From Streptomyces sp. NRRL F-2664 (GTDB lineage: Bacteria; Actinomycetota; Actinomycetes; Streptomycetales; Streptomycetaceae), in contig NZ_JOFX01000041.1 in the NCBI RefSeq assembly GCF_000719345.1, positions 1 through 54,206 of the forward strand: DNA of 54,206 bases, in the 5' to 3' direction. Within the stretch, counting starts at the first letter, position 1, and every line of letters starts with the position of its first letter. This document shows positions 42,935 through 51,238 of this stretch, one piece after another. The notes under the pieces are model-generated. The model ran no database searches. It saw nothing but the letters and a program-made list of their open reading frames with translations, and was not told where the DNA came from. Made by a program: the position numbers and the translations under genes.

Positions 42935-43827
42935 GCACGGTGACGACGGAGCCGGAAGCGGGGCGCGTGGTGGCGCCGGAGACGGCACCGGGCTACCGGG
43001 CGAGCCGGACGCTGCCGCTGCGCGTGGAGGCGCTGCGGCAGTGGCGTCGGCGGCGGACGCTGGTGATGGGCGGCGTACTGGCCGCTCTGCCCTTCATCAT
43101 GATCATCGCGTTTGCGGTGGGCGGCGGACCGGACAGCAGGGACGGTGGGAACGGCCGCATCACCCTGATCGACACGGCCACGGCCTCCGGCGCGAACTTC
43201 GCCGCGACCTGTCTGTTCGTGTCGGCCGGCTTCCTGCTGGTGGTGCCGGTGGCGCTGTTCTGCGGGGACACCGTGGCCTCGGAGGCGAGCTGGTCCTCCC
43301 TGCGTTATCTGCTGGCCTCTCCGGTGCCGCGGGCGCGGCTGCTGTGGAGCAAGCTGGTGGTGGCGCTGGGTTTCAGCCTGGCGGCCATCGTGCTGCTGCC
43401 GGTGGTGGCGCTGGCCTCGGGCACCGTCGCGTACGGGTGGGGGCCGCTGAAGCTCCCGGCGGGCGGCGCCCTGGCGGCCGGGGACACGGTGCCGCGGCTG
43501 GCGCTGGCGGTGGCCTTCGTCTTCGTGTCCCAGCTGGTGACGGCGGGGCTGGCGTTCTGGCTGTCGACGCGGACGGACGCGCCGCTGGGCGCGGTGGGCG
43601 GCGCGGTCGGGCTGACGATCGTCGGCAACGTGCTGGACGCGGTCACGGCGCTCGGCTCGTGGCGTGACTTCCTGCCCGCGCACTGGCAGTTCGCCTGGGC
43701 GGACGCGCTGCAGCCGCAGCTGGAGTGGGGCGGGATGGTGAAGGGGGCGGCGGTGTCGGTGGCGTACGCGCTGGTGCTCTTCGCCCTCGCCTTCCGCGGC
43801 TTCGCCCGCAAGGACATCGTGTCCTGA
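42931..43827 (+). CDS. ABC-2 type permease, partner of the hydrolase-ATPase fusion
   Basis: A 298-residue membrane protein with about six transmembrane segments: 'TLVMGGVLAALPFIMIIAFAV' after a cytosolic N-terminus, 'FAATCLFVSAGFLLVVPVALF', 'LVVALGFSLAAIVLLPVVALA', 'LALAVAFVFVSQLVTAGLAFWL', 'GLTIVGNVLDAV' and 'AVSVAYALVLFALAFRGF'. 'GDTVASEASWSSLRYLLASPVPRARLLWSK' is the usual cytosolic motif of ABC-2 permeases that contacts the ATPase. It starts with a GTG overlapping the previous stop by four bases, with GGAGG six bases upstream, so it is made with the fusion protein. A bidirectional terminator follows. Confidence 0.92.
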   Translation: MSTVTTEPEAGRVVAPETAPGYRASRTLPLRVEALRQWRRRRTLVMGGVLAALPFIMIIAFAVGGGPDSRDGGNGRITLIDTATASGANFAATCLFVSAGFLLVVPVALFCGDTVASEASWSSLRYLLASPVPRARLLWSKLVVALGFSLAAIVLLPVVALASGTVAYGWGPLKLPAGGALAAGDTVPRLALAVAFVFVSQLVTAGLAFWLSTRTDAPLGAVGGAVGLTIVGNVLDAVTALGSWRDFLPAHWQFAWADALQPQLEWGGMVKGAAVSVAYALVLFALAFRGFARKDIVS

Positions 43828-43876
43828 CGGCGCGGGGTCGCCGACCGGCCGTCCGGCCGTCCGGCCGCTTGGGCGG

Positions 43877-43919
43877 CGAGCGCTCCCCAGGCCCCCGCGC
43901 GGGGTGCGGGGAGCGCTCG
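43877..43919. terminator. Bidirectional hairpin terminator
   Basis: A perfect 12-bp stem (43877-43888 with 43908-43919) with a 19-base loop between the convergent permease and aldo/keto reductase genes. Confidence 0.75.
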
Positions 43920-43933
43920 TCGGCATCGGCGTC

Positions 43934-44884
43934 CTACGCGGGGACGGCCGGGGCGATCGCGTCGATCTCCGCGAGGAGGTCGGCGTCCAGAGGGCGCTCA
44001 CCGGCGGCCGCGTTGGCACGGATCTGCTCGGCGGAGGTGGCGCCGGCGATGACCGAGGAGCATCCGGGCCGGGCGGAGAGCCAGCCGATGGCCAGTTCGA
44101 GGACGGTGCGGTCGTGCTTCTCGGCGATCGCGGCCAGTGCCTCCACGACGTCGAGGCGCTCCTCGGTGAGGTAGGAGGTCCGGTCTTCGAGGCGGGAGCC
44201 GGCCGGGACGGGCACGCCGCGGCGGATCTTGCCGGTCAGCAGGCCGTTGGCGAGCGGGAAGTACGGGAGTACGCCGACACCGTAGTGCCGGGCCGCGGGG
44301 ACCAGCTCGCGCTCGGCCGACCGCTCCAGCAGTGACCACTCGTTCTGCGCCGACACGAAGGGGACGGAGCCGGTCTCGCGGGCGGCGTGGGCGGCTTCGG
44401 CGAGCTGCCAGCCGGCGAAGTTGGAGTGGCCGATGTAGCGGACCTTGCCCTCGGCGACGAGTTCCGTGAGTGCGGCCAGCGTCTCGGCGATGGGAGTGGC
44501 CGGGTCGGGGCTGTGCAGTTGGAGCAGGTCCAGGTGGTCGGTGTCGAGGCGGCGCAGGGACTCCTCGACGGCGCGCCGGACGTAGGCGCGGCTGCCGCGG
44601 GAGCCGGCGGCCGGTCCGTACTTCATGTCGACGCCGTCGTAGCCGAACTTGGTGGCGAGGACGACCTGGTCGCGGCGGCCCTTGAGGGCCTGCCCGAGAT
44701 GCTCCTCGGAACCGCCCCCGCCGCCGTAGATGTCGGCGGTGTCGAGCAGGGTGACGCCGGCCTCCAGGGCGGCGTCGACGACGTCCCGGGTCGCCCGGGC
44801 GTCGAGCCGGCTGCCGAAGTTGTTGCAGCCGAGACCGACGGCGGAAACCAGCAGACCTGAACTGCCCAGGGGGAGATAGCGCAT
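43934..44884 (-). CDS. Aldo/keto reductase
   Basis: A 316-residue NADPH-dependent TIM-barrel oxidoreductase acting on aldehydes or ketones. The catalytic tetrad is complete: Asp48 and Tyr53 in 'LLDTADIYGGG', Lys79 in 'VVLATKFGY' and His124 in 'LLQLHSPDP'. The NADP-binding end 'SSVIAGATSAEQIRANAAAGERPL' also fits. 'YIGHSNFAGWQLAEA' and 'QNEWSLLERSAERELVPAARHYGVGVLPYFPLANGLLTGK' (in parts) place it in the YajO/voltage-gated beta-subunit-like group. A monocistronic gene with its start at 44884. Physiological substrate unknown. Confidence 0.93.
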   Translation of the reverse strand: MRYLPLGSSGLLVSAVGLGCNNFGSRLDARATRDVVDAALEAGVTLLDTADIYGGGGGSEEHLGQALKGRRDQVVLATKFGYDGVDMKYGPAAGSRGSRAYVRRAVEESLRRLDTDHLDLLQLHSPDPATPIAETLAALTELVAEGKVRYIGHSNFAGWQLAEAAHAARETGSVPFVSAQNEWSLLERSAERELVPAARHYGVGVLPYFPLANGLLTGKIRRGVPVPAGSRLEDRTSYLTEERLDVVEALAAIAEKHDRTVLELAIGWLSARPGCSSVIAGATSAEQIRANAAAGERPLDADLLAEIDAIAPAVPA

Positions 44885-45030
44885 GCGTTTTCGTTCCTCC
44901 GACTCGACGGGTACCCGACCGGGCGAGTCTAAGTCGCCGTTCGTCGGGGCGGTCCCCGGGACCGGGGCCGACCGGGCGCGCCGGGAGTCACCGCGAGGTG
45001 CTGTGCGGCATCGCGGCGGGACTCGATCGG

Positions 45031-45057
45031 GATCCGGACGTTTGGAAACGTCGGATC
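45031..45057. repeat. Bulged inverted repeat upstream of the GlsB-type gene
   Basis: Arms GATCC plus GACGTTT on the left and AAACGTC plus GGATC on the right face each other around a GG centre, with one unpaired G. The inner part (GACGTTT/AAACGTC) is perfect. It ends 50 bases before the start codon at 45108 and could be an operator or an mRNA hairpin. Confidence 0.55.
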
Positions 45058-45107
45058 GGCGCAGACGAGCGTCGAGAACGGTTCACTTCACGAGGTTGGA
45101 GAAGCGC

Positions 45108-45386
45108 ATGGGCATCATTGCCTGGATCCTGATCGGACTGCTCGCGGGCTTCATCGCCAAGGCACTCATGCCGGGCAAGGACCCGGGCGGCCTCATCATC
45201 ACGATGCTGATCGGCATCGCCGGCGGTCTGCTCGGCGGCTGGCTCGGCAAGGTCATATTCGGCGTCGACTCGATCGACGGCTTTTTCGACCTCTCCACCT
45301 GGATCGCCGCGATCATCGGTTCGGTCATCCTTCTCGCCGTCTACCGCCTGGTCGCCGGCAACAAGCACCACCACCGCCACGCCTGA
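45108..45386 (+). CDS. GlsB/YeaQ/YmgE family stress membrane protein
   Basis: A 92-residue protein with three transmembrane segments: 'MGIIAWILIGLLAGFIAKAL', 'GLIITMLIGIAGGLLGGWLG' and 'TWIAAIIGSVILLAVYRLV', and a His-rich C-terminus ('NKHHHRHA'). 'LMPGKDPGG' between helices one and two is the family mark. These small proteins are induced by general stress in many bacteria, in actinomycetes often through SigB-type factors, but I find no clear SigB promoter here. Their biochemical role is unknown. GGAGAAG lies a few bases before the ATG at 45108; a hairpin terminator follows. Confidence 0.92.
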   Translation: MGIIAWILIGLLAGFIAKALMPGKDPGGLIITMLIGIAGGLLGGWLGKVIFGVDSIDGFFDLSTWIAAIIGSVILLAVYRLVAGNKHHHRHA

Positions 45387-45414
45387 GCCACCCGGCTCGC
45401 ACGCGGCGGCCATG

Positions 45415-45457
45415 ACGACGAAGGGGCCCGGCCTTGAGGCTGCGGCCCCTTCGTCGT
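45415..45457 (+). terminator. Terminator after the GlsB-type gene
   Basis: A perfect 14-bp stem (45415-45428 with 45444-45457) and a 15-base loop, starting 28 bases after the stop codon. Confidence 0.85.
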
Positions 45458-45525
45458 GCCGTGCGTGCCGGACGGGCCGGCCAGGGTCGGGGGAATCGGG
45501 GGGCGGGGCGGGGTGTTGTCGCAGT

Positions 45526-45918
45526 ATGGGTCACGTGGAGCGGCACGGGTCGGCGCCGGCCGGGCCGTCCGGCGACGCCGGTGTGCGGGCGCGGTTGGCG
45601 GCCGATCGCGAGGACACGCTCACGCGGGTGGCCGCGCTGCGGCGTGACTTCGACGGGATCGTCGCGGCCAACGCGCTGGTGGCGGTCGACGACGAGCACG
45701 ACCCCGAGGGCGGAACGACGGCCTTCGAGCGGGCGCATGTGGCCGCGCTCATGGCACAGGCGAGTGAGCACCTGCACGAGCTGGACCGGGCACTGGAGCG
45801 GCTCGATGACGGACGCTACGGGCAGTGCGAGGCGTGCGGAGGGCCGATCGCGCCGGAACGACTGGAGATCCGTCCGGCGGCGACCACCTGCGTCCGCTGC
45901 GCGTCCACCGCCGCCTGA
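45526..45918 (+). CDS. TraR/DksA family zinc-finger protein
   Basis: A 130-residue protein with a long N-terminal helical part ('LAADREDTLTRVAALRRDF', 'LHELDRALERLDDGRYGQ') and a C4 zinc finger at the C-terminus: 'CEACGGPI' and 'CVRC', spaced as in DksA. DksA-like proteins enter the RNA polymerase secondary channel and alter promoter choice in stress. Actinomycetes usually rely on other factors, so the action here is uncertain. The acidic coiled-coil tip seen in DksA (two Asp) is not obvious. ATG at 45526 has only a G-rich stretch upstream; a GTG at 45535 is possible. Confidence 0.85.
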   Translation: MGHVERHGSAPAGPSGDAGVRARLAADREDTLTRVAALRRDFDGIVAANALVAVDDEHDPEGGTTAFERAHVAALMAQASEHLHELDRALERLDDGRYGQCEACGGPIAPERLEIRPAATTCVRCASTAA

Positions 45919-46098
45919 CGCCCGGGAATGTTGCGGTACATGATGACTCGGCGGTCGGCACCGGCCGTCATGCCCTTCCGGTCATGCTTGCGGCGGACAG
46001 GCCGGGAGCGAGGCGAGTCGACCCCGCCCCCGCGGCGCGTGTTCTGGTACCTGGTGACGGGCCGCCGGCGCAGGGACGTGCCGGTGGCCCGTCGGGGG

Positions 46099-48065
46099 TC
46101 AGTCGGACGTTCGCCGCAGGACCAGGCAGACGAAGCCGAAGCTGTCCCGGTAGCCGCGCAGCCACTGCGTACGCCGGGCGTTGGCCGTCTCCAGCACCTG
46201 TGCGGCCGCCGCATCGTCAGGGCGGTCGAGTGCCCATGCGGCCAGTGAGCCCCAGCAGGCCCATTCGTAGGCGTCCAGCTCGGCGCGGGTGCTGACGTGG
46301 CCGTGGACGGGGGTCCACCCGTCGGCGACGATCCGGTCCACGGTGGTCGCAAGGTCGTCGAGGTCGCCGAACGCCTCGACGGCCTCCGGGGAGGGCGGAC
46401 GGTCCCAGAAGGACTCGCCGATCAGGACGCGGCCTCCGGGAGCCAGGTGCTTGCGGGCTGCCGCGAGGGTGGGCAGCAGGCCGCCGAAGGCGTGGGTCGC
46501 GCCGACGCTGATCACCAGATCGAACGGTTGCGGGGAGACGAAGTCCGCCGCCTCCCGCCGGTGCAGGACCAGACGCTCGGCGAACCCGAGTTCGCTCGCC
46601 GCCCGGCCGGCCTGTCGCAGGGCGACCTCGGAGACGTCGACGCCCTCGCAGAGCAGGTCCGGGCGCGTCGCCAGGGCCCGCAGCAGCCATTCAGCCGTAC
46701 CGCAGCCGAGATCGAGGACCCGCTCGTCGCCACGCGGCAGACCGTGTCCGAGCAGCCGGCCGACGGACTCGTCGTCGAGCGGAGCCTTGATCGGGTGGCC
46801 GGCATGCGCGATGCCGGAGATCTCCTCGGGGCTCAGCGGTGCCGTTGTCCCCGCTTCGAGGAGCAGCTTCGCCCCCACCGACACCCCGTCGGTACGGACG
46901 GTGGATGCCACGGTGGCGGCCCGTGCCCGGGTCTCGGGCGCCAGGGCCGTCTCGAGAGCGGTCGACAGGGACTCGGTGGTCGGCGACGGACCGTCGTGTG
47001 CCACGCCGATGCCCAGCTCGGCCACCCGGTCGGCCCAGTAGGGCTGGTCCGCCATCTGGGGTATGCGACCTGGGGTACGCCGGCCCGAGCTGCCGTCGTG
47101 GTGGTGCCCGCGCCGCCGTGGTGCACGACGGCGGCCACCCGACGGAAGAGTTCCTGCTGGTTGACCTCGCCGACGGTGAAGCAGTCGTCCTTGTCGTCGG
47201 TCGGTTCCAGGTCGGCCCAGCCACGGGAGAGGAGTACGCGGCGGCCCTGGGCGCGGACGGCGTGGATGGCTGCCCGGGTGACGCCTTGCGCGTCCCGCAC
47301 GGGGATGCTGCCGAAGCCCACGTACACCGGCGGTGCACCCGCGTCCAGGAACGCCTCCAGCTCGGCCGGGAGCGGGCGTTCGTCCGGTCGAATCCACGCG
47401 CCGGTCTGCACCACCTCGACATCGGCGGGCTCCGGCCACGGACTCAGGACCGGGTCGGCCGCCAGCAGGGGTCGGTCGGCGAGGATGTGGTCGCGGACGT
47501 CGTGCACCGGGCTCAGCCCGATCGACGCACGGTGCGTGTTGATCGCCTCGGCGAACAGCACGTTCAGGCTTTCCCTGTTCAGCTCCCACAGCTTCCGGTT
47601 GTCCGTGAGCCCGGTCGGGGCCGGCCGGCCCGGCCACGCGAGCGGCGGGTGGTGCGGAGAAGGCAGGAAGGACGGGTAATAGGACACGGACGTGTAAGGG
47701 ATGTCCAGCTGTTCGGCCACCGACCGTGCGGCGGCCATGGCCGGGACCAGGCCCGTCGCCACCACCAAGTCGCAGCCCACGGCGGCCTCGGCCACTGCGT
47801 CGTACGCGGAGGCGAGCAGTGCGGCCGTGCGCTGAGCCAGGCCCTGCGCCGCCGTCGGCGCCGTTCCGGTCACCACTGCTTTCACGACCGGCCGTAGCGG
47901 CAGGCCGATCGGCGTCAGCGGGAGACCTGCGGTCTCCAGCATGTCGGCGAAGTCCGGCGGCGCACACACGCGCACCTGCGCACCGAGCTCTCGCAGACGC
48001 ATTGCGAGTCCCACCATCGGCTCGACGTCTCCACGCGACCCGTACGCCATCAACAACACACGCAT
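46099..48065 (-). pseudogene. Glycosyltransferase (GT1-like)-methyltransferase fusion with a one-base frameshift
   Basis: From ATG 48065 the first frame encodes a GT1-type glycosyltransferase: '[28 protein letters not shown]', '[17 protein letters not shown]' and the sugar-nucleotide motif '[24 protein letters not shown]'. There the frame breaks (about 47068-47075): one C missing from a C run would restore '[20 protein letters not shown]'. The second frame carries the GT end ('GAKLLLEAG') straight on, without a stop, into a class I methyltransferase: '[24 protein letters not shown]', SAM loop '[15 protein letters not shown]', '[14 protein letters not shown]' and '[16 protein letters not shown]'. 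Repaired, the product would be a 655-residue bifunctional tailoring enzyme. No ATG or well-placed start exists at the methyltransferase junction, so its expression from this sequence is doubtful. Confidence 0.78.
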
Positions 48066-48198
48066 TGAGCGATTCTCATTTCACTGGATGCCGGCCGAGG
48101 CCGGTGATTGCGGGCTGGACCGGAGCCTTGCGAGGGGCCCCGGGACCACCTCGTGTCCGGAGCTGCGCCGCCTGCTGCCGGCGCATCTCCGACTCAGG

Positions 48199-48984
48199 TC
48201 ACCAACGGGCCCAAGGCAGTTCGCGGCTGCCCTCGGTGCCGGGGACGGAGGCGACTCCGTCGGCGCGCATCGCGACGTGGGCCTCGGCTCGTGCGTGCGC
48301 GTGGATCCGCCGGGTCCGGTCGGCCGGCAGGATCAGGGTCTGGCCGGCGGCGACCTTTTGGGTGCGTCCGTCGCACGTCACCTCCAGGACGCCTGCGGTG
48401 ACGGTCCAGACCTGTTCGCGACTGATGGAGTGCTCGGGGCCGGTCGCGCCGGCCTCCATCGTGACGGTCCAGGTGCTGAGTTCCGCGCTGCCGCGACCGG
48501 GGGATGCCATACCGGTCATGGTCGCGCTCGGGGAGACGACGACGTTCTCGGCCGACGGAGTGATCACATGCGCGGCGCGTTCCCGGTCCCGGTCCTGCGG
48601 GTGGTCGGAGGGGGCCCACTCGACGAGCTGGACGACGACCCCGTTGGGGTCGGTCATCTGGAACAGGCGCTCGCCCCAGGGCTCTTCGCGCAGCGGCATG
48701 GTGATGGGGGCGCCGGCCGCACGCAGCCGGGCCTCCTCGGCGTCGAGGTCGGTGACCGTGAGCGCGAGGATCAGCCCGCACGCCTCCCGTTCCCGCTGCT
48801 CGGCGGGCAGGACCTCGGTGCCCTTGCGGAGCAGGACGATGTCGACGGCGGCGTCTGCGCGGGTCAGGGAGGCGAAACCGTCGGCGGCCATGGCCACGCT
48901 GTAGCCGAGGTGGGTACAGAAGAAGTCGCGTGAGGTGTCGACGTCGGCGACGGTGAGGGACAGGGTGGAGGTGGAAACGTTCAC
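48199..48984 (-). CDS. VOC domain-cupin fusion protein
   Basis: A 261-residue two-domain protein. Residues 1-130 are a VOC module: 'STLSLTVADVDTSRDFFCTHLGYSVAM', 'LILALTVTDLDAEEARLRAAGAP' and 'RLFQMTDPNGVVVQLVEW'. Residues about 145-261 are a cupin: 'STWTVTMEAGATGPEHSISREQVWTVTAGVLEV', 'AAGQTLILPADRTRRIHAHARAEAHVAM' (in parts). Cupin metal ligands are partly kept (His in 'PEHSIS', Glu/Gln nearby, His in 'IHAHARAEAHV'). Both folds bind metals or small ligands, so a dioxygenase, isomerase or sensor role is possible. Start is a GTG at 48984 with AAGGAG five bases upstream. The acetyltransferase remnant lies just upstream on the same strand. Confidence 0.82.
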   Translation of the reverse strand: MNVSTSTLSLTVADVDTSRDFFCTHLGYSVAMAADGFASLTRADAAVDIVLLRKGTEVLPAEQREREACGLILALTVTDLDAEEARLRAAGAPITMPLREEPWGERLFQMTDPNGVVVQLVEWAPSDHPQDRDRERAAHVITPSAENVVVSPSATMTGMASPGRGSAELSTWTVTMEAGATGPEHSISREQVWTVTAGVLEVTCDGRTQKVAAGQTLILPADRTRRIHAHARAEAHVAMRADGVASVPGTEGSRELPWARW

Positions 48985-49035
48985 GGCAGCTCCTTGGCGG
49001 TGGTGCAACGGGGGACGGACCGGGGTGTCGGTTGT

Positions 49036-49305
49036 TCAGGTCGTGGACCCATCGAGCTGGAACGCGCGGGTGCGCCGGTACGGACGGAATCCCAGGCGGT
49101 GGTTGACGGCCGGCATGGGGACGGTGTCCTCCGCGTTGTCCGTCTCGATCTCGACGACGCCGGGGTGATCGGCGCGAAGCCGCCGTGCCTTGGCGGCCTT
49201 GACCCACATCGCGAGGCCGTGGCCGCGGTGCGCCGGCACGACCGCCGCGGCGGCCTCGGTGTCCGAGACGCGCGGGAGCGGCTGGAGGCGTGCAGAGGGA
49301 GACAT
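49036..49305 (-). pseudogene. C-terminal remnant of a GNAT acetyltransferase
   Basis: An 89-codon frame with the C-terminal half of a GNAT domain: 'AAAAVVPAHRGHGLAMWVKAAKARRL', the acetyl-CoA loop region, then 'VVEIETDNAEDTVPMPAVNHRLGFRPYRRTRAFQLD', read in parts. The N-terminal half is missing and the first 20 residues after the ATG at 49305 do not fit. Complete Streptomyces relatives read 'DTAVVPAHRG..LG' at this point within 350-400 residue proteins. It is most likely a truncated gene. Confidence 0.65.
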
Positions 49306-49396
49306 GGTGGTGGCCTTCGCAGTCCAGGTCTAGGTCGAGGTCGAGAGGCAGGCCCATCGGGCCATGGCCGCAAGAGCGGTAGGTGGTGGTTGCGTG

Positions 49397-50059
49397 TCAG
49401 GCCCCGCTGCCGGGACTCCAGCGAAGGAGCGCCCTGTAGGCCGGGATCCATTGGGTAGTGCAGGCGACGTACGTCTTCGGGGGCAAGGGGGCGAGGAGCC
49501 TCGCCGAGGTCTGCTGATCGGCGCCGTCCAGGAGCCACGGCAGCAGAAGGGGCGCGTCCCTGCCGATGTGGTGGGCGTGCACCTGGCTGAAATGGGCCCA
49601 CTGCTGGGCGGTCAGCGTCCGCCGGATCAACGGGAAGGCCGCGTCCTCCTCGTGCTGGAGGTGTCCGGCCACACCACGGGTCAGCGCGTCGGTGAGCTGG
49701 CCCAGCCGCATGGAGTCGGCCCCGGGCTCGGTCAGCAGCCTGTCGATGGCGTGGACCACCGGGGTCATGGCGGCGTGTTCGGCCTCCAGCACTTCCAGCC
49801 GCGCCAGGTCCTTCGGGCGGCCGACCAGATTCTGCCGCAGTGACGGCCACAGGGCGCTGTCCTCGGCCTCATGGTGCGCGCGCAGGGCCTTCTTGAGCAG
49901 TGTCCATCCGGCAGCGGTGGCCAGTACGTGCACGGGGTCACGGTCCGCGGCGGTGGTGACCCGGTCGAGCTGGGCCAGTTCCCGGCGCAGAGCGGCATGC
50001 GTCGCGTGCAGCACGGTCAGGTCGATGGCGTCGTTCATCGGGCCGGACGAATGCGGCAT
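49397..50059 (-). CDS. Hemerythrin-domain protein
   Basis: A 220-residue helical-bundle protein with the spaced histidines and glutamates of a di-iron hemerythrin site: His in 'LHATHAALRREL', 'LRAHHEAEDSALWPSL', 'LEAEHAAMTPVVHAID' and 'HLQHEEDAAFPLI'. The last part ('HAHHIGRDAPLLLPWLLDGAD' to '...ALLRWSPGSG') adds a C-terminal extension. Such proteins bind oxygen, iron or nitric oxide. The start may be 50059 or the ATG at 50038; neither has a good ribosome site. It is divergent from the LysR gene at 50182, which probably controls it through the palindrome at 50143-50164. Confidence 0.88.
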   Translation of the reverse strand: MPHSSGPMNDAIDLTVLHATHAALRRELAQLDRVTTAADRDPVHVLATAAGWTLLKKALRAHHEAEDSALWPSLRQNLVGRPKDLARLEVLEAEHAAMTPVVHAIDRLLTEPGADSMRLGQLTDALTRGVAGHLQHEEDAAFPLIRRTLTAQQWAHFSQVHAHHIGRDAPLLLPWLLDGADQQTSARLLAPLPPKTYVACTTQWIPAYRALLRWSPGSGA

Positions 50060-50142
50060 TGTTCACGGATCTTCATACGGGCATCCACACCTCGAACGAT
50101 CTTGCGATCCGCGCATATGATCAAGCCCTACTTTCACGCGGT

Positions 50143-50164
50143 TCGATAACCGCCGGGTTATCGA
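50143..50164. promoter_or_regulatory. Palindromic operator between the hemerythrin and lysR genes
   Basis: A perfect dyad with nine-base arms TCGATAACC and GGTTATCGA around a four-base centre, 17 bases before the LysR start. Position and symmetry fit a LysR autoregulatory site that may also serve the divergent hemerythrin gene. Confidence 0.7.
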
Positions 50165-50181
50165 CACGGGGGCGGGGGCCG

Positions 50182-51075
50182 GTGGAGCTGAGGGACATCG
50201 AGATCTTCCTCGTACTTGCGGAGGAGCTGCACTTCGGCCGGGCCGCCCAGCGGCTGCACGTCTCGCAAGCACGCGTCAGCCAGGCCGTCAAGAAGCAGGA
50301 ACGCCGCATCGGGGCTGAGCTGTTCGCCCGCACCAGCCGCACGGTTCGGCTCACGGAGATCGGCCGGCAGTTACGCGACGACCTGCAGCCGGTGTACGCG
50401 GGCCTGCACGCCTCCGTACAGCGAGCCCAGCTGGCGGCCCGCGGCATCACCGCACAGCTCCGCGTCGCCCTGATGCCCTTCAACGTCGCCGACCTGCACC
50501 CGTACTGGAAGACGTTCCGCGCCCGCCATCCGCACTGCGGACTACAGATCCGCCAGGCGACCTACACCGATCCGTTCGGGCAGCTCCGCAGCGGTGCCAT
50601 GGACGTCCTCGTCGCCTGGCTACCGGTGGAAGAGCCTGACTTCACCGTCGGACCGGTCCTGTGCACCGACTCGCGGATCCTCGCAGTGGCCGCCGACCAT
50701 CCCTTCGCGCAGCGAGAATCCGTACCGCTGGAACTGCTCGCCGACTTCCCGCACGGCACAGCCAACGGCCTGCCGGACTACTGGGAGGACAGCTATCTGC
50801 CCTTCTACACGCCGCGAGGACGCACGATCGAACGCCTCGCGTCCGCAGCCTCGGACAACGGCGACGACCTGATCAGCTACGTCGGCATGGGCGAGACCAT
50901 CCACGCATTCCCCGGCCACGTCACCCGACACTGGGGTATGGAGAACATCCGCTGGCTCCCGCTGCCCGACATGGCCACCCTGGCCTTCGCTCTGGTCTGG
51001 CGGACCGAGGCGGAGAACGACCTCGTCCGCGCCCTGGCCGACACGGTGCGCGACCTGGGCGTCTTCCGCTTCTGA
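50182..51075 (+). CDS. LysR-family transcriptional regulator
   Basis: A 297-residue regulator. The N-terminal helix-turn-helix reads 'VELRDIEIFLVLAEELHFGRAAQRLHVSQARVSQAVKKQE' in parts, then 'GAELFARTSRTVRLTEIGRQL'. The effector domain (about 95-290) begins 'ITAQLRVALMPFNVADLHPYWKTFRARHPHC' and has 'DVLVAWLPVEEPDFTVGPVLCTDSRILAVAADHPFA' in the usual place. The start is the GTG at 50182 behind a G-rich stretch; the in-frame sequence upstream contains the palindrome and is not protein-like. Likely target is the divergent hemerythrin gene; the effector is unknown. Confidence 0.92.
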   Translation: MELRDIEIFLVLAEELHFGRAAQRLHVSQARVSQAVKKQERRIGAELFARTSRTVRLTEIGRQLRDDLQPVYAGLHASVQRAQLAARGITAQLRVALMPFNVADLHPYWKTFRARHPHCGLQIRQATYTDPFGQLRSGAMDVLVAWLPVEEPDFTVGPVLCTDSRILAVAADHPFAQRESVPLELLADFPHGTANGLPDYWEDSYLPFYTPRGRTIERLASAASDNGDDLISYVGMGETIHAFPGHVTRHWGMENIRWLPLPDMATLAFALVWRTEAENDLVRALADTVRDLGVFRF

Positions 51076-51238
51076 CCCCTGATGCCGCGCCCGAGCCTCC
51101 GCCCCGGCGCGGGCACGATCGGGTTCTCCGCAGGGCGCCGGGCACCCGCGGCGTCTTCCGGTGGGGGACACGACGCTTCTTCTCGGCCGGAGTGGGTAGC
51201 CGACGGACGACAGAGCGCGGCAGGGGTGAGGAGCAACA

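Noticed and set aside
39809..42988. 1059-codon open frame on the minus strand
   Set aside because: Antisense to the hydrolase-ABC fusion, whose motifs are complete; composition His/Arg/Gly/Pro-rich.
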